Assembly (NCBI GenBank): GCA_006227785.1
Contig: SBFU01000388.1
Span: 1 to 15,816, forward strand
Length of the DNA: 15,816 nucleotides
Direction of reading: 5' to 3'
Source of the DNA: Burkholderiales bacterium
GTDB taxonomy: Bacteria; Pseudomonadota; Gammaproteobacteria; Burkholderiales; Burkholderiaceae_C
A model generated the notes under the pieces. That model worked only from the letters and a program-made list of their open reading frames with translations. It was not told where the DNA came from and did not search any database. Positions 7,771 through 13,838 of this stretch are shown here, piece after piece. The position numbers and the translations under genes are program-made. Numbering within the stretch: the stretch's first letter is position 1; each line of letters opens with the position of its first letter.

Positions 7771-8289
7771 TCAGCTGCTCTTGCGGCGAAACAGCAGCAT
7801 CACCGCCAGCGCTGCAAACCCTAGAAACCAGAGGAAGGACCAGTTGGCGATGGTCAGGCTGAGAAACGTCCAGTCGACCGCCGAGCAGTCACCCGTTCCC
7901 CTGAAGATCATGGGAATCGCCCGACGCAGAGGAAACGATTCGATCATGCCGAAAAAGTCCCGACCACAAGACATCACCTCGGGCGGATACCACTGTAGCC
8001 AGCTCTGACGGGCCGCCACGAAAGCGCCGAACGCAGCGGCCACCCCGACCGCCGCCACCGACACCCTGCGGCCCGACACGCCTGGCAGCGAAGCACCCAA
8101 TGCCGCCAGCAGGCCCACCAGAATCAAGGCATACCGCTGCACGATGCACATCGGACAGGGCTCCAGGCCCTCAGCATGCTGCAGGTACATGCCAAAGGCC
8201 AGCAGCGCCAGGCAAGCCAGCGCCACCAGACCGAGCACGCGGCGAGGATGCTGGTCCAGCCAGACGGAAACGGGAAAGACAGTGGTCAA
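7771..8289 (-). CDS. dsbB: Disulfide bond formation protein B
   Basis: Inner-membrane protein that reoxidises periplasmic DsbA and passes electrons to quinone. At about 172 residues it matches the family (176 in E. coli). Four hydrophobic segments are visible. The first periplasmic loop carries C-P-M-C (Cys45, Cys48 from the chosen start), followed by I-V-Q-R, whose Arg52 corresponds to the quinone-linked Arg48 of E. coli. The second loop carries the other pair, Cys108 in M-S-C-G-R-D and Cys135 in G-T-G-D-C-S. No ATG lies before the first membrane segment, so the start is non-ATG: TTG at 8289 (chosen by family length), 8304 or 8343 are all possible and none has a clear Shine-Dalgarno sequence. 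It lies 69 bp after fpr on the same strand and could be co-transcribed with it. No dsbA is in the window. Confidence 0.9.
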   Translation of the reverse strand: MTTVFPVSVWLDQHPRRVLGLVALACLALLAFGMYLQHAEGLEPCPMCIVQRYALILVGLLAALGASLPGVSGRRVSVAAVGVAAAFGAFVAARQSWLQWYPPEVMSCGRDFFGMIESFPLRRAIPMIFRGTGDCSAVDWTFLSLTIANWSFLWFLGFAALAVMLLFRRKSS

Positions 8290-8358
8290 TTGATAACTCG
8301 GCAATGAATCGGGGCGCACGGTGGACCCGCACGGCCGGCGCAAGTTCCGCAGCGAAGA

Positions 8359-9132
8359 TCAGCTGTCGGCGAAGGCGCGCTCAATCACGAATTGACCCGG
8401 CCTTGTGGTGCTGCCCTCGGCAAAACCACGCTTCTCGCACAGCGCCTTCAGGTCGCGCAGCATCTCAGGACTGCCACAGATCATGACCCGGTCCTCCGCC
8501 GGGTTCAGATCCGGCAGGCCCAGGTCCTTGCCCAACTGTCCGTTGTCGATGATGTGGGGAATGCGCCCCTGGTGCACAAACGCCTCACGTGTCACCGTGG
8601 GGTAGTAAAGAAACTGTTGCTGGACCATCTCGCCCAGAAACTCGTCCTGCTTGAGTTCGCGCTCCAGCAACTCCCGGTAGGCGAGCTCCTTGACCTCCCG
8701 CACCCCGTGCACAAGCACCACCTGCTCGAATTTTTCGTAGGTCTCTGGGTCGCGGATCACGCTCAGGAACGGCGCCAGCCCCGTTCCGGTGGCCAGCAAG
8801 TACAGGCGCTTGGCGGGCAGCAGGTAGTCGATGAGCAGCGTTCCGGTGGGCTTCTTGCCGACGATGACCGTGTCTCCGGGCTGGATATGCTGCAACCTGG
8901 AGGTCAGCGGACCATCCTGCACCTTGATGCTCAGAAACTCCAGGTGCTCGGCATAGTTGGGGCTGGCAATGCTGTAGGCGCGCAGCAGGGGTTTGCCATC
9001 CACCCGCAGCCCGATCATCGTGAAATGCCCGTTGGAAAAGCGCAAAGCCGTGTCGCGGGTGGTGGTGAAGCTGAAAAGCCGGTCGGTCCAGTGGTGGACG
9101 GTCAACACACGCTCTTCCAGAAATGCACTCAT
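8359..9132 (-). CDS. fpr: Ferredoxin--NADP(+) reductase
   Basis: FAD enzyme of 257 residues that moves electrons between NADP(H) and ferredoxin or flavodoxin in the cytoplasm. The size matches bacterial FPRs (248 in E. coli, about 258 in Azotobacter). FAD-binding R-A-Y-S-I-A-S-P-N-Y begins at residue 51. Then come K-K-P-T-G-T-L-L, the NADP-binding A-T-G-T-G-L-A-P-F, V-H-G-V-R and C-G-S-P-E-M. The C-terminus F-V-I-E-R-A-F-A-D-S extends past the aromatic-plus-V-E-K type end, as in the Azotobacter-like subclass. The ATG at 9132 has AGGA at 9142-9139, six nt upstream. In proteobacteria fpr is commonly induced by oxidative stress (SoxRS, FinR), but no known box for these is recognisable here. It diverges from yggX across 281 bp that contain several short palindromes. 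It is a plausible source of reducing power for the CysI encoded 3 kb away. Confidence 0.94.
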   Translation of the reverse strand: MSAFLEERVLTVHHWTDRLFSFTTTRDTALRFSNGHFTMIGLRVDGKPLLRAYSIASPNYAEHLEFLSIKVQDGPLTSRLQHIQPGDTVIVGKKPTGTLLIDYLLPAKRLYLLATGTGLAPFLSVIRDPETYEKFEQVVLVHGVREVKELAYRELLERELKQDEFLGEMVQQQFLYYPTVTREAFVHQGRIPHIIDNGQLGKDLGLPDLNPAEDRVMICGSPEMLRDLKALCEKRGFAEGSTTRPGQFVIERAFADS

Positions 9133-9138
9133 GGTCTA

Positions 9139-9142
9139 TCCT
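9139..9142 (-). promoter_or_regulatory. Ribosome binding site of fpr
   Basis: AGGA on the minus strand with a 6-nt spacer to the ATG at 9132-9130. It supports the chosen start. Confidence 0.65.
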
Positions 9143-9217
9143 GTGGAGAAGGCTGCGGCATCGCTGCTGGCCTGGGTTTTCGGTTGCCGTGCAACGGCGG
9201 CCACCGATCGCTGTGAG

Positions 9218-9228
9218 AATTGGCAATT
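9218..9228. repeat. Palindrome AATTG-G-CAATT on the fpr side
   Basis: An 11-base dyad about 90 bp upstream of fpr. On the minus strand it overlaps TAAAAT (9231-9226), a possible -10 of fpr with no convincing -35. Its position would suit an operator of fpr, but no known binding consensus is matched. Confidence 0.3.
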
Positions 9229-9298
9229 TTAAGAGTCGCTCCGGGCTCGGGCCTTGCGCTATGTCATGCGACGGGCCAGCTGACACGGTCGGAGGCTT

Positions 9299-9309
9299 GC
9301 TACAGTAGC
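9299..9309. repeat. Palindrome GCTAC-A-GTAGC in the fpr-yggX gap
   Basis: A perfect 5-1-5 dyad near the middle of the divergent intergenic region. It could be an operator; the regulator is unknown. Confidence 0.3.
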
Positions 9310-9331
9310 CTGTGGTGCCGATTCAAGACCC

Positions 9332-9347
9332 GCGATGGTGCCATCGC
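9332..9347. repeat. Palindrome GCGATGG-TG-CCATCGC in the fpr-yggX gap
   Basis: Two perfect 7-base arms around TG, the strongest dyad of the region, about 70 bp upstream of yggX. With no U-tract it is a poor terminator. A transcription-factor operator or a mRNA hairpin are both possible. Confidence 0.4.
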
Positions 9348-9353
9348 TTGCAT

Positions 9354-9364
9354 GTTTCCGAAAC
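9354..9364. repeat. Palindrome GTTTC-C-GAAAC upstream of yggX
   Basis: A 5-1-5 dyad followed directly by the AT-rich stretch 9365-9404, which probably contains the yggX promoter. The -10 and -35 hexamers there cannot be assigned with confidence. The dyad sits where a repressor or activator of yggX would bind. Confidence 0.3.
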
Positions 9365-9402
9365 GAATTTGTTTTTATCTGTACATAACTTTCAGACATA
9401 AA

Positions 9403-9407
9403 AAGGA
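9403..9407 (+). promoter_or_regulatory. Ribosome binding site of yggX
   Basis: AAGGA with a 6-nt spacer to the ATG at 9414. It is one of the clearest ribosome sites in the window and fixes the start. Confidence 0.8.
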
Positions 9408-9413
9408 CACACC

Positions 9414-9698
9414 ATGGCGCGTACCGTTCAATGCATCAAGCTGGGCAAGGAGGCTGAAGGACTCGATTTCCCTCCGTACCCCGGCGAGCTCGGCAAGCGC
9501 ATCTATGACAGCGTGAGCAAAGAGGCCTGGGCGGCCTGGCTGCGGCACCAGACCATGTTGCTCAATGAGAACCGCCTCAATCTGGCGGACGCACGCGCCC
9601 GGCAGTACCTGGCCAGGCAAATGGAGAAACACTTCTTTGGCGAAGGCGCCGACGCGGCCGCAGGCTATGTACCGCCGGCCAACGGCGAACAGACATGA
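9414..9698 (+). CDS. yggX: Probable Fe(2+)-trafficking protein (YggX family)
   Basis: A small cytoplasmic protein of 94 residues, close to the 90-91 of E. coli and Salmonella YggX, which protects Fe-S clusters from oxidative damage and is linked to labile iron handling. Family features: R-T-V-Q-C-I-K-L-G with the conserved N-terminal Cys (residue 7), [37 protein letters not shown], and M-E-K-H-F-F. The last 18 residues (after F-F-G-E-G-A-D) are a Pro/Ala/Gly tail of no known role. In Salmonella yggX is under SoxRS; here regulation is unknown but the upstream region is rich in palindromes shared with divergent fpr. The downstream mnmC starts 34 bp later and may be read through. Confidence 0.95.
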   Translation: MARTVQCIKLGKEAEGLDFPPYPGELGKRIYDSVSKEAWAAWLRHQTMLLNENRLNLADARARQYLARQMEKHFFGEGADAAAGYVPPANGEQT

Positions 9699-9732
9699 AG
9701 CTGCGGCTTGACCAGCGGTCACGTGCTGCGCG

Positions 9733-10935
9733 GTGACGGCATCCAGATCCGTCGCTGCTGCCGGGTGGCAAAGCCACGCGATCGTGATCGGCGCTGGCCT
9801 GGCCGGGGCTGCGGTCATCGCCCAGCTGGCGCGTCGCGGCTGGCGGCTCGATCTCATTGACGCCCACCCCGGGCCTGCGATGGCCGCATCGGCCTTGCCC
9901 GTCGGGATGCTGAGCCCCCATGTCACCCGCTCTCCAACCCCTTTGTCGCGATTGAGCGTGCTTGGCGTCGAGCTGGTGCGTCGTGAGCTGCAGACACTGG
10001 TTCAGCAAGGCATGGGATGGCAGGACTGCGAGGTGGACAACCACGGAGCCGATGCCGGCCGGTGGCCGGCTGCCCTGGTGAGGCCTGCGGCCCTCGTCTC
10101 AGCATGGCTGACCGAAGCCCGACAAAAAACGACGGTGACGTGTCACTGGAGCCGATCCATCAGCCAGCTCAATCCGCTCACCTCCGCCTCAGGAGAGCGG
10201 ATATGGCAGGCGGTGGACCAGCACGGCGACGTGGTGTCGCAATCGCCTGTGGTTGTGATCGCCTCAGCCCTGGGCAGTCTGGAGCTGCTCAACAGCAGCA
10301 GCCCCTCGCTGGACCACGATGTGCTCCCATTGAGACCCGTCAAAGGCCAGATGAGCCTGTCTGCGCTCGCCGGCAGTCCACTGGCAGCAAGGCCACAGCG
10401 CAACCAGGGCGTGTATGTGCCCTGCTATGAAGATGCGGGCCTGTCCCCCCGCTGGCCAGTGCGCATCTGGGCCATGGGCTCCACCTACGAACGTGGCCAG
10501 GACAACCGCACCGTCACAGACGAGGCCCACCTGCGAAACCGGCACAGCCTGGAGCAGCTCAACCACAGAGCGGCACAGCAGCTGGAATCGGACCGGGTCA
10601 ACGGCCGGCTTCTGGGCTGGTCTGAAGTTCGATGCGCCTCACTGGACCGTCTGCCCCTCGTGGGCGCGTTGCCTGACCCGCAGGCCTGGGCCCGGTGCTG
10701 GACGCCGGGCAGGCGCAGACCGCCCCCCATCAGGGACGTTCCCCGCCTCGGCGGGCTCTATACCGTATCGGCGCTGGGCTCCAGAGGCCTGAGCCTGTCC
10801 ACCTTGTGCGCTCGCACGCTTGCCCGCCAGCTGCACGGCGAAACGGACGATCTGGACAGCGGTCTGGTCGACGCACTGGATCCGGCGCGGTTCATGTGGC
10901 GTCAGGCGCGCCGTCGGCCTTCGGCCGGCGTCTGA
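9733..10935 (+). CDS. mnmC: FAD-dependent cmnm5s2U34 tRNA oxidoreductase (MnmC C-terminal domain, stand-alone)
   Basis: Resembles the FAD/DAO half of MnmC, which oxidatively removes the carboxymethyl group from cmnm5(s2)U34 in tRNA. At 400 residues it covers only that half; the N-terminal methyltransferase present in the 668-residue E. coli protein is absent. The dinucleotide-binding motif is G-A-G-L-A-G (residues 20-25) followed by L-I-D-A-H-P-G. Other family signatures are G-M-L-S-P-H with L-S-R-L-S, M-G-S-T-Y-E-R-G, S-L-D-R-L-P-L-V-G-A-L-P, and L-Y-T-V-S-A-L-G-S-R-G-L at about 343-354. The GTG at 9733 is the only start upstream of the FAD motif in this frame, and no good Shine-Dalgarno sequence precedes it. 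It follows yggX by 34 bp and converges with the next gene over 12 bp. Another glycine-oxidase-type DAO family enzyme is possible but fits less well. Confidence 0.8.
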   Translation: MTASRSVAAAGWQSHAIVIGAGLAGAAVIAQLARRGWRLDLIDAHPGPAMAASALPVGMLSPHVTRSPTPLSRLSVLGVELVRRELQTLVQQGMGWQDCEVDNHGADAGRWPAALVRPAALVSAWLTEARQKTTVTCHWSRSISQLNPLTSASGERIWQAVDQHGDVVSQSPVVVIASALGSLELLNSSSPSLDHDVLPLRPVKGQMSLSALAGSPLAARPQRNQGVYVPCYEDAGLSPRWPVRIWAMGSTYERGQDNRTVTDEAHLRNRHSLEQLNHRAAQQLESDRVNGRLLGWSEVRCASLDRLPLVGALPDPQAWARCWTPGRRRPPPIRDVPRLGGLYTVSALGSRGLSLSTLCARTLARQLHGETDDLDSGLVDALDPARFMWRQARRRPSAGV

Positions 10936-10947
10936 TCACGGAACGGA

Positions 10948-11745
10948 TCACAGCAAATCAAACCAGTGCGCGAGCTCCTCGTTCGAGGGGGGTCGGCTCA
11001 CCAGTGCAGAGATGCCGGCGCGCCGCGCGTGGCCGCGGATCCGGCGGCGGCGCCACCACCCAGCCATTGGGCCTGCCTGATCGCTCATGGCCATGGCCAG
11101 CCCGTGTGGATTGCGTTGAACAAACAGCTGCAGCAGGCTCCAGGCATCGATCTGGTGCTCATCCAGATTGAACACACCGCAGCAGTAGGCGCCTCGTGCC
11201 AACCGGTCCACGGCGGTTTCGTTGTCGGCCACCTCATCGAAATCGATGATGGCTGCCCGCGTCAGTTCAGCCATCACAAGCATTCGCTCTCCAGGACCGA
11301 GTCCGGCCAGCAGCGCCCGCCTGGGCGTCTCGGGTGGTGCGTCTTCGTCCCCCAGCTCGGCAGGTGCGGTCACATCCAGATCCAGCAGGCCCGAGTCCGC
11401 CTGCCCCGCGGCATAGACCGAATCCAGATCATGCAGCAGTTCACCCCACGAAAGCGGACGCGTCAAAACCCGCCAGGCGTGCGCTGGCGCGTCGTTGCCC
11501 ACCCAGATCAATCGCTGACCTGGCGGTAGCGGCTTGGCGTGGTAGAGCACCGCCTCAGCGCAAGCGCCGTCCACCAGGACCACCGGTGGCAGTGCCAACG
11601 GAGCCGCGACGCCCGGTGCCGTCAACGGAGACCATAGGGCGTACGACAGGTCGCGCTCTTCGGAGAGGCGAAAAACCGTGTTCAGCGCGTGGCGCTCCAC
11701 ATCAGTGAAGCCAATCACACAGATGAAGATGCGTGCGCTGTCCAT
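10948..11745 (-). CDS. Uncharacterised protein with two degenerate receiver-like domains
   Basis: I do not recognise a named family. The 265 residues appear to be two response-regulator receiver-like folds in tandem joined by an acidic linker (about 112-150). Domain 1: a beta-1-like R-I-F-I-C-V-I-G (5-12), P-V-V-L-V-D-G with Asp59 where a phospho-acceptor would lie, R-L-I-W-V-G-N (78-84), and T-R-P (95-97) in place of the usual K-P. Domain 2: R-M-L-V-M-A-E, F-D-E-V-A-D-N-E-T-A, F-N-L-D-E-H with Asp195, and S-R-P (250-252). The acidic pair that binds Mg2+ is missing in domain 1 and at best partial in domain 2, so phosphorylation is doubtful. There is no signal peptide, membrane segment or DNA-binding domain. 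The ATG at 11745 has no Shine-Dalgarno sequence; a -10-like TAACAT at 11759-11754 would give an almost leaderless mRNA. It is divergent from the sulfate-assimilation operon. The receiver assignment is an inference from secondary-structure order. Confidence 0.7.
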   Translation of the reverse strand: MDSARIFICVIGFTDVERHALNTVFRLSEERDLSYALWSPLTAPGVAAPLALPPVVLVDGACAEAVLYHAKPLPPGQRLIWVGNDAPAHAWRVLTRPLSWGELLHDLDSVYAAGQADSGLLDLDVTAPAELGDEDAPPETPRRALLAGLGPGERMLVMAELTRAAIIDFDEVADNETAVDRLARGAYCCGVFNLDEHQIDAWSLLQLFVQRNPHGLAMAMSDQAGPMAGWWRRRRIRGHARRAGISALVSRPPSNEELAHWFDLL

Positions 11746-11753
11746 GGGTGCGA

Positions 11754-11759
11754 ATGTTA
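11754..11759 (-). promoter_or_regulatory. Candidate -10 box of the receiver-like gene
   Basis: TAACAT on the minus strand, four of six matches to TATAAT. The transcript would start near 11747, two nt before the ATG. This agrees with the missing Shine-Dalgarno sequence. Confidence 0.35.
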
Positions 11760-11781
11760 CGCCGACGCGGGCCTAGTTGGA

Positions 11782-11795
11782 TTGAGCCGGTTCAA
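11782..11795. promoter_or_regulatory. TTGA-N6-TCAA dyad in the divergent gap before cysI
   Basis: TTGAGCCGGTTCAA is palindromic at all but one base pair. It shares the TTGA-N6-TCAA form with the site upstream of ppk2 but deviates more from the FNR consensus (G and T at the inner positions). On the minus strand it ends 22 nt before the TAACAT -10 candidate, the exact class-II FNR/CRP spacing. It also contains a T-N11-A as in LysR-type sites, so a CysB-like regulator is an alternative. Confidence 0.35.
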
Positions 11796-11858
11796 ACCGT
11801 CGACATGCCCGCTTGGGGCACAAGTGGCCCATGTTTTATTACTGGCGGAAATGATTCA

Positions 11859-11888
11859 ATGACCATTTTGTAGTTTGAAGAATATGAA
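11859..11888 (+). promoter_or_regulatory. Candidate promoter of the cysI operon
   Basis: ATGACC (11859-11864) as a weak -35, an 18-bp spacer and TATGAA (11883-11888) as -10, each matching consensus at four of six positions. It lies in the only AT-rich stretch of the gap (about 11833-11888). A weak -35 is usual for CysB-activated promoters, and an upstream LysR-type site is plausible, but no CysB site is identified. The leader would be about 135 nt. Confidence 0.35.
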
Positions 11889-11906
11889 GTGACCACTACA
11901 GTCACT
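11888..11906. repeat. Inverted repeat AGTGAC-N7-GTCACT at the presumed cysI transcription start
   Basis: Perfect 6-base arms with a 7-base spacer (CACTACA). It would overlap the start point predicted from the -10 at 11883-11888, a position typical for a repressor operator. Confidence 0.4.
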
Positions 11907-12029
11907 GGCGAATCCCATGAATGCGCACGTCAAAGGCGGCGCTTCAGACGACCCGAGACGACACGACCGTCATTCCCGTCGCCGCTTCGGCACTCCATCC
12001 CGCCCTCAGACAGCACAGATTTCGCCCCG

Positions 12030-13820
12030 ATGTACCAGTACTCCGATTTCGACCGACAGTTCGTGCACCTGCGCGCGAGCCAGTTTCGCGACCAGCTGAC
12101 CCGTTGGCAAGCCGGCGCCCTGGCCGAGGACGAGTTCAAGCCGCTGCGCCTGCAAAACGGCTGGTATGTCCAGCGATTTGCCCCCATGCTGCGCGTGGCT
12201 GTTCCCTATGGTGAGATCTCGGCGCCGCAGCTGCGTGTGCTGGCCCGGATAGCGCGCGAGTTCGACCACAAGGAAGCGCACGACCTGAGCAAGGCCAACG
12301 CGGCCCTGGCCGACGTGCCCAGCCTGCCAGACCGTTGCGCCCACTTCACCACGCGCCAGAACGTGCAGTTCAACTGGATTCCCCTGGCGCGCGCAGCCGA
12401 CGTGATGGACTTGCTGGCCAGCGTGAACATGCACGGCATTCAGACCAGCGGCAACTGCATCCGCAACATCACCACCGATGCGCTGGCCGGCGTTGCGGTC
12501 GATGAAGTGGCCGACCCGCGACCCTTTGCCGAGATCCTGCGCCAGTGGAGCACGCTGCACCCGGAGTTCGCCTTCCTGCCGCGCAAGTTCAAAGTGGCCA
12601 TCACCGGTGCCACCGAAGACCGTGCGGCCACGCCATGGCACGACGTCGGCCTGCGCCTGGTGCGCAACGTTGACGGCGATCTGGGCTTCCAGGTGCGCGT
12701 GGGCGGAGGCATGGGGCGCACCCCCATCATCGGCACGGTGATCCGCGAGTTCCTTCCCTGGGCTCAGGTTCTCAACTACCTCGAAGCCATCGTCCGCGTC
12801 TACAACCGCTTCGGCCGGCGTGACAATGCCTACAAAGCCCGCATCAAGATTCTGGTGAAGGCAGAAGGTCAACGCTTCATCGACGAGGTGGAGGCCGAAT
12901 ACACCGATATCCTCGACAAGGACGGTGCGCCCCACACCCTGACCCCATCCGAACTGGACCGGGTGAGCGCGCATTTTGCGCCACCCGATCTGACCTGCGA
13001 CCGCAAGAGCGCCGACGACAAGATCGCACACATCCTCAAGGCGGCCGCAGAAGACGATCTGGAATTCAGCCGCTGGCTGCAGCGCAATGTGCGGGCCCAT
13101 CGCAACCCCGACCTGCGTGCCGTGACGCTGTCCTTCAAGCGTGTCGGGCAGGCCCCTGGCGACGCCACGGCCGACCAGCTGGATCGGGCCGCCGAACTCG
13201 CAGACCGATTTTCAGCCGGCGAAGCGCGGGTCACCCACGAACAGAACCTGGTGCTGCCCTGGGTGCGTTGCGACCAACTGCCTGAACTCTGGCGCGAAGC
13301 GCGCCGGCTGGGCCTGGCCCGGCCCAACATCGGATTGCTGACCGACATGATTGCCTGTCCCGGTGGCGATTTCTGCGATCTCGCCAATGCGCGCTCGCTG
13401 CCCATTGCACAGGCCCTGCTGGAGCGCTACCGCGACCTGGACGAGCTGCACGACCTGGGTGACATCGATCTGCACATCAGTGGCTGCATCAACTCTTGCG
13501 GGCACCACCACAGTGGCCACATCGGCATTCTGGGCGTCGACAAGGACGGTCAGGAGTGGTACCAGGTCACACTGGGTGGCTCGGACGGGTCGCGCCTGTC
13601 GGGCACCGCGGTTCCCGGTCGCGTGATCGGCCCATCGTTCGCAGCGGCCGAAATGGCCGATGTGGTGGAGGCCATCCTCGAAACCTACCGCCTGCACCGA
13701 GAGCCTGGCGAGCGCTTCGTGTCCACCGTCCAGCGCATCGGCCTCGACCCCTTCAAAGCGGCCACCCAGGCGGTCCGCACCCACACCGCGCCGGGCAACC
13801 GGTCCGTGGCCGCGGCCTGA
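12030..13820 (+). CDS. cysI: Assimilatory nitrite/sulfite reductase, siroheme subunit (CysI-like)
   Basis: Reduces sulfite to sulfide with six electrons using a coupled siroheme and [4Fe-4S] cluster in the cytoplasm. The 596 residues carry the complete cluster ligand set: A-C-P-G-G-D-F-C (Cys443, Cys449) and S-G-C-I-N-S-C-G-H-H (Cys486, Cys490). Siroheme-binding elements include T-T-R-Q-N-V-Q-F, T-S-G-N-C-I-R-N and K-F-K-V-A-I-T-G. The ATG at 12030 (M-Y-Q-Y-S-D-F) is chosen because homologues begin this way; the frame is open 47 codons further upstream, but that stretch is Arg/Pro-rich and looks non-coding. No strong ribosome site is visible. It is the first gene of an operon with the DUF934 gene, cysH and cysD. 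No flavoprotein CysJ lies beside it, so electrons may come from ferredoxin. Nitrite reductase is the alternative, but the neighbours argue for sulfite. Confidence 0.93.
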   Translation: MYQYSDFDRQFVHLRASQFRDQLTRWQAGALAEDEFKPLRLQNGWYVQRFAPMLRVAVPYGEISAPQLRVLARIAREFDHKEAHDLSKANAALADVPSLPDRCAHFTTRQNVQFNWIPLARAADVMDLLASVNMHGIQTSGNCIRNITTDALAGVAVDEVADPRPFAEILRQWSTLHPEFAFLPRKFKVAITGATEDRAATPWHDVGLRLVRNVDGDLGFQVRVGGGMGRTPIIGTVIREFLPWAQVLNYLEAIVRVYNRFGRRDNAYKARIKILVKAEGQRFIDEVEAEYTDILDKDGAPHTLTPSELDRVSAHFAPPDLTCDRKSADDKIAHILKAAAEDDLEFSRWLQRNVRAHRNPDLRAVTLSFKRVGQAPGDATADQLDRAAELADRFSAGEARVTHEQNLVLPWVRCDQLPELWREARRLGLARPNIGLLTDMIACPGGDFCDLANARSLPIAQALLERYRDLDELHDLGDIDLHISGCINSCGHHHSGHIGILGVDKDGQEWYQVTLGGSDGSRLSGTAVPGRVIGPSFAAAEMADVVEAILETYRLHREPGERFVSTVQRIGLDPFKAATQAVRTHTAPGNRSVAAA

Positions 13821-13838
13821 AATGGCAGCCGAATCACC

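Noticed and set aside
9183..9198. Overlapping hairpins GTTGC-CGT-GCAAC and GCCGT-GCA-ACGGC in the possible fpr leader
   Set aside because: The stems are short and mutually exclusive, and chance is likely in GC-rich sequence. They are not called as a regulatory element.
9311..9347. tRNA-like T-loop (GATTCAAGACC) near a hairpin
   Set aside because: No acceptor stem or anticodon arm can be folded around it.
11889..12029. N-terminal extension of CysI from GTG 11889
   Set aside because: The 47 residues are Arg/Pro/Ser-rich with no family similarity, and the GTG lies inside an inverted repeat at the presumed transcription start.
12006..13100. A 364-codon open frame on the minus strand opposite cysI
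   Set aside because: It is antisense to a well-supported coding region, and its composition is that expected from the complement of biased codons.
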